From a virus, in IMG/VR virus record IMGVR_UViG_3300032516_005551, positions 1 through 63,122 of that record: a DNA stretch of 63,122 nucleotides. The stretch is one strand, 5' to 3'. The position numbers and the translations under genes were made by a program. This document shows positions 34,986 to 44,594 of this stretch, in pieces (position 1 is the first letter of the stretch; each line of letters opens with the position of its first letter). A model generated the notes under the pieces. The model was not told the origin of the DNA. It ran no database searches and saw only the letters and a program-made list of their open reading frames with translations.

Positions 34986-36162
34986 ATTTGCCCAGATAAT
35001 AGGTCTAAATCCAATGGCGTTCAATGGATTTTCCTCATCCTTGTTCCCGAACAATGTATGCGGAGATATTTTCTTTCAATACGATTGGCAACATTCTGAT
35101 CGAATTGGGAGAGAGACCATCGCCCAGGCAATCAATCAAGCCGAGATGGAGATGGAAGCAGAGGCAGGTTTCATGTTGATGCCAACATGGACAACCGAAG
35201 AACGCCTTGGATATCCTCGTCCTGGCATTCCCGGTGTGTTTGGTCTGGATGGTCGCAATACACGCGGTCTTCCAAAAAGTGTCGAGGCAAAAAAGGGTTT
35301 GATCATCTCGGGAGGTATACAGGAAAAGACTCTGCTTGGAAACGCATCTGCGATCGTCAGATCCGATGTTGACGGAGATGGGTACGCCGAAACAGCAACC
35401 GTCACTACCGCAGTTACATTCACCGACACGAACGAGGTTCGTATTTACTATGCCAGTGAAGACGGCGACGACGCTTACGAGATCCGGCCAGCCAAAGTTA
35501 CCATCTCTGGAGGTTTTGCAACCATTGTGTTTAAGTCCTGGCAGGTTCCTGTTCTCGGAAAACTGGAACAGTTGGATGCTCCTGTTCTGGACGCTGCGGT
35601 GGCCGCGAACTATGAAACAACAGTAGACGTATACCGGGTTCGAAATGATCCCAGCACTCAACTTCAGTTCATGTGGGAAAGTTCGGATTTGAACTGTTGT
35701 GGAACATGCGTAGCCTGTCAATTTGGAACGCAGGCAGGTTGTTTCCATTTGCGCGACCCCAGGCGCGGAGTTTTGGTTCCAACTCCCGGTTCCTGGAATG
35801 CAACAGATCTTGCATTTGATAGTGCGGAGTTTAGTGTTTGCCGCGACCCGGACCAGATTCGATTATGGTATTATTCCGGATGGAAGGATGGAACAGTAAA
35901 ACGACCATACGTGGAAATGTCGAACTACTGGAAGTTCGCCGTGGCTGTGTTCGCGATCTCCAAGTTCGAACGTGCAGTATGTGGATGTTCCAACGTCAAT
36001 CAATTCGTTGAGAAGTGGCGTCGTGATGCAGCTTTCCACTCGATGACCGAAGGAGGTTTTCAAGTAACTGCTGAAATGATGTCTAATAAACTTGGAACAA
36101 GTCTTGGAGCAATCTACGCATATAGGCAGATTCACAGGAATGGAGTAAGGATAATAAAATAG
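34945..36162 (+). CDS. Probable head-tail connector or structural protein
   Basis: 405 residues with ACGGGAGAAA upstream. The N-terminal 100 or so residues are helical; a beta-rich middle contains SDVDGDGYAETATV, an EF-hand-like calcium loop also common in adhesins; a later Cys cluster (LNCCGTCVACQFG) may bind metal. It opens the tail operon after the inverted sugar genes, where connector proteins are expected. The function is inferred from place only. Confidence 0.5.
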   Translation: MARSDTVTKLALDEFAQIIGLNPMAFNGFSSSLFPNNVCGDIFFQYDWQHSDRIGRETIAQAINQAEMEMEAEAGFMLMPTWTTEERLGYPRPGIPGVFGLDGRNTRGLPKSVEAKKGLIISGGIQEKTLLGNASAIVRSDVDGDGYAETATVTTAVTFTDTNEVRIYYASEDGDDAYEIRPAKVTISGGFATIVFKSWQVPVLGKLEQLDAPVLDAAVAANYETTVDVYRVRNDPSTQLQFMWESSDLNCCGTCVACQFGTQAGCFHLRDPRRGVLVPTPGSWNATDLAFDSAEFSVCRDPDQIRLWYYSGWKDGTVKRPYVEMSNYWKFAVAVFAISKFERAVCGCSNVNQFVEKWRRDAAFHSMTEGGFQVTAEMMSNKLGTSLGAIYAYRQIHRNGVRIIK

Positions 36163-36164
36163 GG

Positions 36165-36170
36165 TATAAT
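36165..36170 (+). promoter_or_regulatory. -10 box (AGGGTATAAT) of a probable leaderless transcript
   Basis: TATAAT preceded by AGGG and ending 6 bases before the ATG at 36177. The full AGGGTATAAT word recurs at 22929 and 45082. Confidence 0.55.
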
Positions 36171-36176
36171 TAGTTC

Positions 36177-36461
36177 ATGGAACAAGTAACCCATATTGAC
36201 GAACTTGGCAGAAAATATCGGGCGTTTTCAAACGGAGAAGGTTCCATCATTATCATAGGACCACCCGAAAGTTTATTTGAATATTTACCTCTGCCAGAAC
36301 CATTTGCAACACGCCTGCATAATGTTCTTTACGAACGAGGAATATTTGATTACAAAACAGCTTCAAGAGGACAGGCACTTGTCGGCGCTTTGCAAGAGGC
36401 TTTGCTTGTTGATGTCCAAAAATTACTCGAGGCCTACTTTCGAAATGAGCAAGGAGGATAA
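36177..36461 (+). CDS. Small hypothetical protein in the tail operon
   Basis: 94 residues, no ribosome site, ATG 6 bases after a -10 box. The sequence is mixed alpha/beta with a helical C-terminus (LVGALQEALLVDVQKLLEAYF). It ends 5 bases before the tail tube gene. It may be a minor connector protein; not recognised. Confidence 0.5.
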   Translation: MEQVTHIDELGRKYRAFSNGEGSIIIIGPPESLFEYLPLPEPFATRLHNVLYERGIFDYKTASRGQALVGALQEALLVDVQKLLEAYFRNEQGG

Positions 36462-36466
36462 ATCCA

Positions 36467-37969
36467 ATGACAGATATTAAGGCTTTAACAGGAATTAACC
36501 AGCGAGTCTGGTACGTTGAGGGAGGTGTGCACCCCACACATCCACCCGTCCTATTAACCATCGGGAAATTTTCTGGTGATCCATCCCAGAAGACCGGGGA
36601 TGCGAAGAAAATTGCTGCACCCGACCCGAACAACTTCAATCGGGATATCCAGGTTGGAACGGTTCCTGGAACTGCGGACCGGGCAACTCTAGCGGTTGCC
36701 ATTCGGAGTACAGCACAGAAATCTGTGTTGATCGGATGGAAAAACAGGAAATGCCGGGTGGATATTTACGCCCTGTCCGGAAAATGCGGAAATCCGCAAG
36801 ACTTCACCGAAGGTGGAGAAAAATGGATCTACTTCCCGGACGGGCAGATTTCAGGTCACGCGTATGAAGGTTTTGGTGCATTTGGATTGGATGAATCCAA
36901 AGAAACAAACGAAACCGTCGACATGACCGCAGAGGAATACTATGAGTTTCTATACATGGGACAAGTCCAGGTCGGTGCTTCGTCTACCGTAAGAGAAATA
37001 TGGACGGTGGATATTTATCAGGGTAGCGATTGTGAAGACTGCCCCGATCCTTGCTCTCGCGTGCTCTGTTCCATGGCTGGTGCTTCTGCGACTCCTGGTA
37101 CCCAACCGCTCCTATTGTATACAGCGGATTCTGGTTTGACCTGGACAACCGACACCATCACGACCCTTTTCTCAAACGAGACGATCGCAGATGGAGAAAT
37201 GATTGGAGATAATATTGTCTATATCTCCAACACATCCAACAGTATCCACTATACAGATGTTCACCTGGTTTATAAAAACACGAACACCTGGAGCGAAGTT
37301 ACCAGCGGATTCGTCGCGGCAAAGGGTCCTAACGCGATCTGGAGTATAGATCCAAGACATACCTGGATCGTTGGTGATGGTGGATATATTTACTTTGCAT
37401 CCAACTACAAAACTGGCGTCGTTATAAAGAACTATGGTGTTACAACCACCCAGAAGTTGAATGATGTGCACGCAATCGATGTTGATAACATTCTTGCGTG
37501 CGGAGATGCAAACGCTGTCGTCTATTCAGCCGACTCCGGTGAAACCTGGGCTTCAGTAACCGGCCCCGCTGTGGGCGTGAATCTGGGCACCTGCTGGATG
37601 TGGTCTGCTGATATATGGTTTGTTGGAGAGGGAGCTGGTGGAACAGGTAAACTGTGGTTGACCGTGGATCAAGGTACAACCTGGACACAGGTCGCTCTTC
37701 CTGCTTCATACGTGCAGATCGACAAGATCAAATTCATCAGTGATGCTGAGGGTTATCTTAGTGCTCGTACTGCTGGTCAGTCCTTTATTCTGCGAACTAT
37801 TACAGCCGGGAATGAATGGGTTGTACTTCCTCAGGGAAAGACCAGTGTATCCATTGACAACACGAAGTTGACCGACCTTGACATCTGTTCGAAATACAGC
37901 AACACCGTTTTTGCCAGTGGTCTGGCCGACAATGGTACCGCAGGCATCATCCTCAAGATGACTGCATAA
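36467..37969 (+). CDS. Major tail tube protein with C-terminal Asp-box beta-propeller
   Basis: 500 residues. Residues 1 to about 200 look like a tail tube subunit (beta-rich, VDMTAEEYYEFLY, REIWTVDIYQ). A Cys-rich linker (CEDCPDPCSRVLC) leads into about 280 residues with Asp-box repeats: YTADSGLTWTT, YSADSGETWAS and LTVDQGTTWTQ, the S/T-x-D-x-G-x-T-W signature of sialidase- and Ycf48-like propellers. The propeller would stud the tail surface and could bind glycans or host proteins. It lies immediately before the tail chaperone and tape measure. Confidence 0.72.
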   Translation: MTDIKALTGINQRVWYVEGGVHPTHPPVLLTIGKFSGDPSQKTGDAKKIAAPDPNNFNRDIQVGTVPGTADRATLAVAIRSTAQKSVLIGWKNRKCRVDIYALSGKCGNPQDFTEGGEKWIYFPDGQISGHAYEGFGAFGLDESKETNETVDMTAEEYYEFLYMGQVQVGASSTVREIWTVDIYQGSDCEDCPDPCSRVLCSMAGASATPGTQPLLLYTADSGLTWTTDTITTLFSNETIADGEMIGDNIVYISNTSNSIHYTDVHLVYKNTNTWSEVTSGFVAAKGPNAIWSIDPRHTWIVGDGGYIYFASNYKTGVVIKNYGVTTTQKLNDVHAIDVDNILACGDANAVVYSADSGETWASVTGPAVGVNLGTCWMWSADIWFVGEGAGGTGKLWLTVDQGTTWTQVALPASYVQIDKIKFISDAEGYLSARTAGQSFILRTITAGNEWVVLPQGKTSVSIDNTKLTDLDICSKYSNTVFASGLADNGTAGIILKMTA

Positions 37970-37972
37970 TCC

Positions 37973-37988
37973 GCCGTTTTGAAACGGC
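37973..37988 (+). repeat. Palindromic element, variant GCCGTT-TTGA-AACGGC
   Basis: A 6-bp perfect inverted repeat around TTGA, again directly followed by GAAAGGAA before a start codon (38007). It is a variant of the CCGTT-TTAT-AACGG family. Confidence 0.55.
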
Positions 37989-38006
37989 GAAAGGAAACCA
38001 GGAAGC

Positions 38007-38543
38007 ATGAAAGATGATATGGAAGTGGTTAAGGCCGTCGAAGATGCTCAAATCCCCCGGGGCAACACCATAACATTAAGCACAGGTGTTGTCCTGAGGG
38101 GGAAGCAGGTTCCCCCGCTGGTTCTTATCAAGATCATGGCGGCTTTCCCGAGACCCAAGATCCCAACCTGGATAAGTCCAACCATGGGACGGGAGATGGA
38201 AAATCCGGATGACCCTGATTACATAGACCGTGTAAAATCATGGAAGATAGAATCTGCCAGTATAACTTTGACCGCATTGATCCTTTTGGGAACAGAATTA
38301 GTCAGTATCCCCAAAAAGATTTCTGGGCCAGATGGGAAAGAATGGTTGGAAGAATATCAGGTGTTGGGAATACCGATGTCTCCAGAGAATAAGAATTGGC
38401 GATATCTGACCTGGATAACATTCAAAGCAGCGCCCACGGTCGGGGATCTCGATCTTATCAAGGAGGTGGTGGGCAGACTTTCCGGGATCTCGGAAGCCAA
38501 AGTCGAGGCCGCCGAACAGTTTCCTGGGAGTAAGCAGGAATGA
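38007..38543 (+). CDS. Tail assembly chaperone (gpG-like)
   Basis: 178 residues, located between tail tube and tape measure as in most siphoviruses. It has a hydrophobic stretch (SASITLTALILLG) and a mixed charged C-terminus. Chaperones of this kind hold the tape measure during tail assembly, usually also as a longer frameshifted form. The downstream frame from 38410 to 38802 is open without a usable start, so a frameshift product is expected here. Confidence 0.65.
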   Translation: MKDDMEVVKAVEDAQIPRGNTITLSTGVVLRGKQVPPLVLIKIMAAFPRPKIPTWISPTMGREMENPDDPDYIDRVKSWKIESASITLTALILLGTELVSIPKKISGPDGKEWLEEYQVLGIPMSPENKNWRYLTWITFKAAPTVGDLDLIKEVVGRLSGISEAKVEAAEQFPGSKQE

Positions 38544-38802
38544 TGAGATAGAGACTCCTGCTACGAAACTAGAGTTAGAACACGGGATAAGCTCGAACCT
38601 TTGGATGAGATCGCTGGCTCCGGGGCTTATCCCGATTTATGAAGAGCATACGACCAGGATAGAACGGGGTATTGGCCTGAAAGATTGGGGCAATATGCCC
38701 GGGGACGAAAAAGCAATGCTTGTCGCCCTTAGACGAACCGCAATGGCTATGAAGAACTTGCAAGCCGAAGCAGAATTAAAAGAAAACAAGAAGGTTAAGT
38801 AG
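38410..38802 (+). CDS. Frameshift extension of the tail chaperone (gpT-like)
   Basis: This frame is +1 (or -2) relative to 38007-38543 and stays open from 38410 to the stop at 38802. No ribosome site or ATG lies near its beginning; the first ATG is at 38605, well inside. It ends 7 bases before the tape measure. A TTT-C at 38520-38523 would let Phe-tRNA slip +1 from UUU to UUC, giving a fusion of about 264 residues. The helical, charged extension (IYEEHTTRIERGIG, LQAEAELKENKK) suits a gpT-like domain. The slip position is inferred. Confidence 0.55.
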
Positions 38803-38809
38803 GACGATT

Positions 38810-40996
38810 ATGCCTATTCCTGCCGCAATTGTAACCCTGATGTTCGTTGTTGAAGGCGTACTTGATTTTACCAAGGACGTTAATACAGTCCATGGATCGC
38901 TGGATAAACTTAGAGCTTCGCTTTCGGACAACATCTTTACAGATGCGGTCAAAGGGATAACCAATTCCTTTTCTGAATTTGGGGATAAACTGTGGGATAT
39001 TGCCTCTGTCGCCATCGGGGTATTGTTAAGGGACGCATTTAACTGGTTGTTGGAAACTCTAAAAGAAATCATAGCATCTGCTTTTGAGGCAGGTGCAGCA
39101 TTTCAATTGGTTGAAATGCGTTTGAAGGGATTGAATTTACAGGCTGCCATTGATTCCGGGTTAAGTTATGCCGATGCCATGAAAGCATCCATAGATGTAA
39201 CAAAAGAACAACTTGACTGGATCATGAAGTTGGCTGCAATTACCCCATATGATGCAGAGGATATTGCCAAAACCTTCACCATGGCAACTGCATTTGGATT
39301 CAATGCTACTGCTGCAAAAGAACTCACGGAAAGTATCCTTGACTTTACCGCTGCAATGGGGTTGGGAAGCCAGGAGCAACAACGAATTATCGTTAACTTT
39401 GGACAGATGATCCAGAGAGGAAAGATCACCACCCGGGAAATGAACGATCTGGCCAGGGGTTCGTTGCTTCCTCTGGCGGATGTATTGAAGCGCGTTGTAG
39501 AGAATTCAAAGGGAGCGTTTGCGAGTGTCGCAGATTTAACCGCAGCGATCTCGAAACCCGGCGGAGGAGTTGATCCACAATTATTCATAGATGCCTTCAA
39601 TGAAATGGTGAACAGCGAAGAGAGATTTTCTGGCGCGGCTGTTCGAATGGCTCATACGTTCGCTGGTTCCACGGAAAACATAAGACAATCTTTGAGAGAT
39701 GTGATTGGTTTCTTTATCCTTCTACCAGGGTTTCTGGATCCAGTTGGTCAGAGACTTGGCGATATCATGGATGAAGTGGGGAACAGATGGGGGGAAATAA
39801 TTGATGCTGCCGGACGGGTGGGTGCCGCGCTCGCCCCTATCATCAACGGAATTTTGGACTTATTTTTGCCAGGCGCCGGAACCATAGTAGACAGTGTGGT
39901 CGGCGGTTTGGATTCTATCGCTAATTGGTTGACAGATAATAAAGAAAACATTCTTGGATTCTTTCGCAGGGTTTCTGACTTCCTGTTTGGAACAGAAGCA
40001 GATGAGAGCGGTAATTTCGGAACAGTAGGAGCACTTCAGAGCATAAAGAATTGGATTGATGCAAACGGTCCACAGGTACTCGGATTCTTTACCGGGATAG
40101 GAACCACGATCCAAAAAAAGATCGTCGCGTTATGGGAAGAAAAATTAAAACCGGCATACGATGATCTTTCGAACTGGGTGACTGAAAATAAAGGGCCAAT
40201 TAATGAATTCTTCAGTGCTCTTGGAGATATCGTCTCGGATGTAATCAATGGGCTTCTGGGTATCAAAAGTGGTCATAGTCCAGCGACCATTCATGGCGTA
40301 TTGGACAAGATATTAGAGGTTATGAAATGGGTCACGGATAATAAAGAAAGCATCGCCAGTTTTGTTGAATCATGGGTAAGATTCTGGATTTTTGCCGAGT
40401 TGATAAAATTCCTCTTAAGCGAGATTCTGGGGTTTGTCGGAGCATTACTCGCTCTTGATGTAGGTGCATGGGGACTTCTCTGGTTAGGTATTAAAATGAC
40501 TTTTGGAATAATAAAGGAAACTGTTGCATTTATTTGGGAAACTATAAGCAAAATAATGGGGGCTAAAATGGGACCGTATTTTGGTGTTCCTATTCCGACC
40601 TGGGGACTACCAACTGTTCCTCCAGTGGTTACTCCTCCTCCGGCCACTCCTCCCGTAGTTAATCCTCCCGTAGTTAATCCTCCCGGGGTTAATCCTCCCG
40701 GGGTTACTCCAATGACTCCAATGACTCCTTTTGTTCCTCCAACAATTGTCCCTCAAGTTGCAATGGCAGAGGGACCTGGTATCCTGGACAACCTGAAAAC
40801 AATTGCTGATTATTTTACTGGAGATGAATTTCAACTAAGTATTTCGGTACCACAGAACGTCTCTGGTAATACAGTATCATCAGTAACATCTTCTACAACT
40901 AATGCAACCAGCAACTATAATTTGACTATCAACACCATGGCATCAAAAGAAAACATAATCCAGGATTATGCCTCGTTGAAGGCAATTGCTGTGTAA
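38810..40996 (+). CDS. Tape measure protein
   Basis: 728 residues. The first half is helical with the segment QRGKITTREMNDLARG near residue 200, typical of tape measure proteins. Several hydrophobic helices around residues 525-570 may be membrane-active. A Pro-rich stretch with repeated VVNPP and GVNPP units follows, then a Ser/Thr/Asn-rich end. At about 0.15 nm per residue the tail would be roughly 110 nm, so this is a siphovirus. It follows the frameshifted chaperone directly. Confidence 0.85.
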   Translation: MPIPAAIVTLMFVVEGVLDFTKDVNTVHGSLDKLRASLSDNIFTDAVKGITNSFSEFGDKLWDIASVAIGVLLRDAFNWLLETLKEIIASAFEAGAAFQLVEMRLKGLNLQAAIDSGLSYADAMKASIDVTKEQLDWIMKLAAITPYDAEDIAKTFTMATAFGFNATAAKELTESILDFTAAMGLGSQEQQRIIVNFGQMIQRGKITTREMNDLARGSLLPLADVLKRVVENSKGAFASVADLTAAISKPGGGVDPQLFIDAFNEMVNSEERFSGAAVRMAHTFAGSTENIRQSLRDVIGFFILLPGFLDPVGQRLGDIMDEVGNRWGEIIDAAGRVGAALAPIINGILDLFLPGAGTIVDSVVGGLDSIANWLTDNKENILGFFRRVSDFLFGTEADESGNFGTVGALQSIKNWIDANGPQVLGFFTGIGTTIQKKIVALWEEKLKPAYDDLSNWVTENKGPINEFFSALGDIVSDVINGLLGIKSGHSPATIHGVLDKILEVMKWVTDNKESIASFVESWVRFWIFAELIKFLLSEILGFVGALLALDVGAWGLLWLGIKMTFGIIKETVAFIWETISKIMGAKMGPYFGVPIPTWGLPTVPPVVTPPPATPPVVNPPVVNPPGVNPPGVTPMTPMTPFVPPTIVPQVAMAEGPGILDNLKTIADYFTGDEFQLSISVPQNVSGNTVSSVTSSTTNATSNYNLTINTMASKENIIQDYASLKAIAV

Positions 40997-41004
40997 GGAG
41001 ATCC

Positions 41005-43470
41005 ATGACTGCTACCTTGAAAGTCCTGGTTCCCGAACCGGGCGTGAACTATATAATAAACCCGAGTTTCCGGCATGATACGACAGAATGGAGTCCGGTT
41101 TCCTGTACTGCTACGCGTGTGCTTGATTATGCTCTTTATGGTATATCATCCTGCAAAGTGGTTACAAATGGAGGGGCGGGAGCAACTCGACAGGGGATTT
41201 ACTACCGTGCCAACTCTCTATTGGGAATAAGCACCCCAGTTACCATGACCGCGTATGTACGCGGAAGTGGAAGAGTGCACATCAGGATGATAGAGGGACT
41301 TGGCAAGGAATGGGTCGGCGAGGGGACGACTTTATACCCAGATCGTTGGATAAGGTTGGAAGTTACAGGATACACAACCGGAAGCAATGATGTTCGCTTG
41401 TATGTTGAAACAGATGGGATTCAGGCAAATCCGATCACTTTTTGGATGACTGCTGCACAGAGGGAAAACAATTATTATTCTACGACATTCATTGATGGAG
41501 ATCAACCTGGATGTTTCTGGGCCATGGTCAATTCTGGTAGTATTTCAACAAGAAAAGCAAATGTTACTTTAGGTGGCAGGTGGGTTACTCTAGCCGGACC
41601 ATGCCGAGAGAATAATGATATTTACATAACCGTGCTTGGAGGTCTTGGAATGCCTCCCCTTCGACATAATATTCAATCCTGGGCCAGAACACCCGGTTCT
41701 TATTTTCAGAATACGAAGGTTTTGGATAGGGCTGTTACTATCGTATTCCATGCGAAAAATGAAGATATCCGCGTTTCCCGTAATCCTGATACAAGTCCAT
41801 TACAGATCTTGCGGCAACAACTAATCGATGTATTCAAACCCAATACTGCCATGGGGAACGATGCTCTTCTATTCTCATATCAAGATGGAGAAAGAGAGAT
41901 GTTCCTGCAAATGCGTTACGAAGCTGGTCTTGAAGGATCCTGGGATATTCGCAACAAATGGACGGATTCGATACCAGTACGTTTTCTGGTTGTAGATCCC
42001 ATGTTCTATGAGAACAATAAACATTCACAGGCATTGAATTTCAAGAGTGTTTTTCGAACTAATTCTATTATTGGCAGGGTGAATGGAGAATATAAAAATC
42101 TAAATTTTGGGATGTCCTCTGGTATAAGTAAGATGGCTATCGGTAAATCAGGATATTTGTATGCGGCTGGAGGTTATACGACGATCAACAATTCCGCTGG
42201 GGCAGTTGATCCTCGTGTACCCTGTAAGTATATTTCCTACTACGACGGAGAGAAATGGAACAAAATGGGAACCGGAGAGGGAGACGATCATGCTCACAAT
42301 CCGGCGATTGCTCCGAATGGTGATGTGTACGTGGTGGGCGCTTTCACATCTATTGGGGGTGTAGCAGCCAATAGAATAGCGAAGTGGAACGGTACGACCT
42401 GGAGCGCACTATCAACGGGTCTTGACGATACCGCTTACGGCATAAAAATTTCTTCCAACGGTGATGTATATGTTGGCGGAGATTTCCACACAGCAGGAGG
42501 AATCGCCTGCTGGCATATTGCAAGATGGGATGGACTTTCTTGGAATCCGATCGGGGCTTATGCGGGATTAAATAATATTGTAAGATCAATTGCAATCAGT
42601 CCCAATGGCGAGGATATATATGTAACCGGTGCTTTTAACGATCAATATTCTCTGTCTGGATCAGCTCTTTTGTGTGTTGCTAAATATAGTCGATCAACAA
42701 ACCTTTTCTCTGCCATGGGAAATGGATTTGATAATTACGGTAACATAATTAAATTGGCACCATCTGGTGCTTTATACGTAGGAGGAGATTTTGATCTTTC
42801 TGGAACAATAACAGTAAATCGTATTGCCAAGTGGAATGGAAGTTCATGGATCGGTATGGGAGAAGGTCTTTCAGGAGGGGTTGTATATTCATTAGGTATA
42901 TCAGAGAATGAAAACATTGTTGCCGTTGGAACATTTACTTCTTCCGGAGATATAAATTGTAATAAAATAGCCTTTTGGAATGGTAGTTCGTGGTCAAACC
43001 TTGATTTTGCCTTTTCTGATTCTGCCTATTATATTCTTGATGTGGTCATTATTGGAGAGGATATGTATCTGAGTGGTAATTGGTACGGATACCATTTATC
43101 TTCTTCAATAAATACGATTACTAATTATGGAACAGCCGAGGCGTTTCCTGTCATTTATATATTCGGTCCGGGTAATTTGCGCTGGATAGAGAATCAGACA
43201 ACCGAAAAACGAATATTTATGGATTTGACAATTCTTGATGATGAAGAAATATTAATTGATTTTGGTAAGAAAACTATTGTAAGCACAATTCGCGGAGATC
43301 TAATTTATTCCATTCTCCCAGGATCAGATTTTGGAGATTTCTCTCTCACCCCCGGCGATAATAAACTGGCTGTGTTTATGACCGATGATGTCCAGTCGCT
43401 CATGTATATTTATCATCAGCCACAACACTGGTCGGCCAGCGCAAGTGTAAACCCACAGGCGTTGTCATGA
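41005..43470 (+). CDS. Distal tail protein with inserted beta-propeller
   Basis: 821 residues. Residues 1 to about 190 resemble a carbohydrate-binding jelly roll (INPSFRHDTTEW, typical of CBM-like phage domains). About 190-365 and about 700-821 look like the two halves of a distal tail (Dit) protein, the latter with PVIYIFGPGNLRW and LTPGDNKL. Between them lies an insert of about 320 residues with repeated VYVGGDF, NRIAKWNG and SWSxLG units, a delta-60-type propeller. So a surface-exposed propeller replaces a loop of the tail ring. Confidence 0.72.
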   Translation: MTATLKVLVPEPGVNYIINPSFRHDTTEWSPVSCTATRVLDYALYGISSCKVVTNGGAGATRQGIYYRANSLLGISTPVTMTAYVRGSGRVHIRMIEGLGKEWVGEGTTLYPDRWIRLEVTGYTTGSNDVRLYVETDGIQANPITFWMTAAQRENNYYSTTFIDGDQPGCFWAMVNSGSISTRKANVTLGGRWVTLAGPCRENNDIYITVLGGLGMPPLRHNIQSWARTPGSYFQNTKVLDRAVTIVFHAKNEDIRVSRNPDTSPLQILRQQLIDVFKPNTAMGNDALLFSYQDGEREMFLQMRYEAGLEGSWDIRNKWTDSIPVRFLVVDPMFYENNKHSQALNFKSVFRTNSIIGRVNGEYKNLNFGMSSGISKMAIGKSGYLYAAGGYTTINNSAGAVDPRVPCKYISYYDGEKWNKMGTGEGDDHAHNPAIAPNGDVYVVGAFTSIGGVAANRIAKWNGTTWSALSTGLDDTAYGIKISSNGDVYVGGDFHTAGGIACWHIARWDGLSWNPIGAYAGLNNIVRSIAISPNGEDIYVTGAFNDQYSLSGSALLCVAKYSRSTNLFSAMGNGFDNYGNIIKLAPSGALYVGGDFDLSGTITVNRIAKWNGSSWIGMGEGLSGGVVYSLGISENENIVAVGTFTSSGDINCNKIAFWNGSSWSNLDFAFSDSAYYILDVVIIGEDMYLSGNWYGYHLSSSINTITNYGTAEAFPVIYIFGPGNLRWIENQTTEKRIFMDLTILDDEEILIDFGKKTIVSTIRGDLIYSILPGSDFGDFSLTPGDNKLAVFMTDDVQSLMYIYHQPQHWSASASVNPQALS

Positions 43471-44594
43471 GTGCTTCCTATGAATTTTGGCTTACTGATG
43501 ATGCTGGAATAAGAATAACTCTTCTGAAGAACTATTCCTATGCGAGTTATTCAAGATCAACGCGCGGGTATGGAATAATTCAATTAGGTATTCCATTGGA
43601 GGAATACCTTGCTTTTGTGCCGGTACTATTTCAACCCGATTGGCGCATTGATGTATATAGAAGTCCCGAACAGGGAATTCCCAAGCGGAGAGAAGGTTCT
43701 TATTTCCTCCGGAAATTCCGTATTTATGACAGGGAAACAGACGCTGTAAGAATGATACAGTTCTTTGGGCGCTCCCCCATTGATATCTTAAGAAGATGGA
43801 GCGTGTGTTTAGATTTTGGGGGAAGCCCACATGTTGTAACGGATTACAAGACAACAGATTACATTGATGATATGATGAAATCACTCGTCAATCGTCTTTT
43901 CATTACCGGAGGAAATGTCGCTCCTGCTGGAGAATTCTCGGTGGATGGTGATACAAGTTTGGGGCCGATTATTACTCGTTCATATCTTGGGAAGAACATT
44001 CTTGATGTTCTGACTGACCTAAAAGCAACATCTTTTAGTCTCAACCAGGAAGACTCAACCAATCGAAAGATATATTTTGACTGTGTTGAAGGACCAGGCA
44101 AGGTCAACGGATTCGGATATATCTTCAGGACATTCGCGAATATCAGAGGAGTGGATCGGACAAAATCATTAGTGTTCTCAATGGAAAACGGGAATATGAG
44201 AACCCCGGAATACTATGAGGACTATCTTGATCAGTCGACAATAGTTCAGGTTGGTACGACAACAGTGACCAGTCCCGATTCTACTCTTTCTCGTTGGAAT
44301 AATATATTGAAATATAAGAACCATAATCCTACCGATACCGGGGACGAAACGTCTATGGCAAACCAGATCTTGAATGAAGAAAAGAAAGACATTTCCATGG
44401 GTGCTTATTTTCTGAGCAATTCTGGATCATCTAACCAACCACGATCTCTATACGGAGTAGACTGGGACCTTGGGGATCTTCTGCCTGTTAATTATGCGGG
44501 TAAAAACATGAATGTTGAAGTTGAAATCGTGTGGGTGTCTATAGATGAGATTGGACGAGAAAATATTGTTGGGTCCAACAGGGTAGGTGTTTAA
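43467..44594 (+). CDS. Tail hub protein, ReqiPepy6 gp37-like
   Basis: 375 residues overlapping the distal tail gene by ATGA. The beta-rich sequence beginning YEFWLTDDAGIRIT, with WRIDVYRSPEQG and ILDVLTDLKATSF, matches the pattern of siphovirus gp37-like/tail-hub proteins that cap the tail tube and hold the tail tip. It follows distal tail, as in the usual order. No lytic domain is visible. Confidence 0.65.
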   Translation: MSASYEFWLTDDAGIRITLLKNYSYASYSRSTRGYGIIQLGIPLEEYLAFVPVLFQPDWRIDVYRSPEQGIPKRREGSYFLRKFRIYDRETDAVRMIQFFGRSPIDILRRWSVCLDFGGSPHVVTDYKTTDYIDDMMKSLVNRLFITGGNVAPAGEFSVDGDTSLGPIITRSYLGKNILDVLTDLKATSFSLNQEDSTNRKIYFDCVEGPGKVNGFGYIFRTFANIRGVDRTKSLVFSMENGNMRTPEYYEDYLDQSTIVQVGTTTVTSPDSTLSRWNNILKYKNHNPTDTGDETSMANQILNEEKKDISMGAYFLSNSGSSNQPRSLYGVDWDLGDLLPVNYAGKNMNVEVEIVWVSIDEIGRENIVGSNRVGV

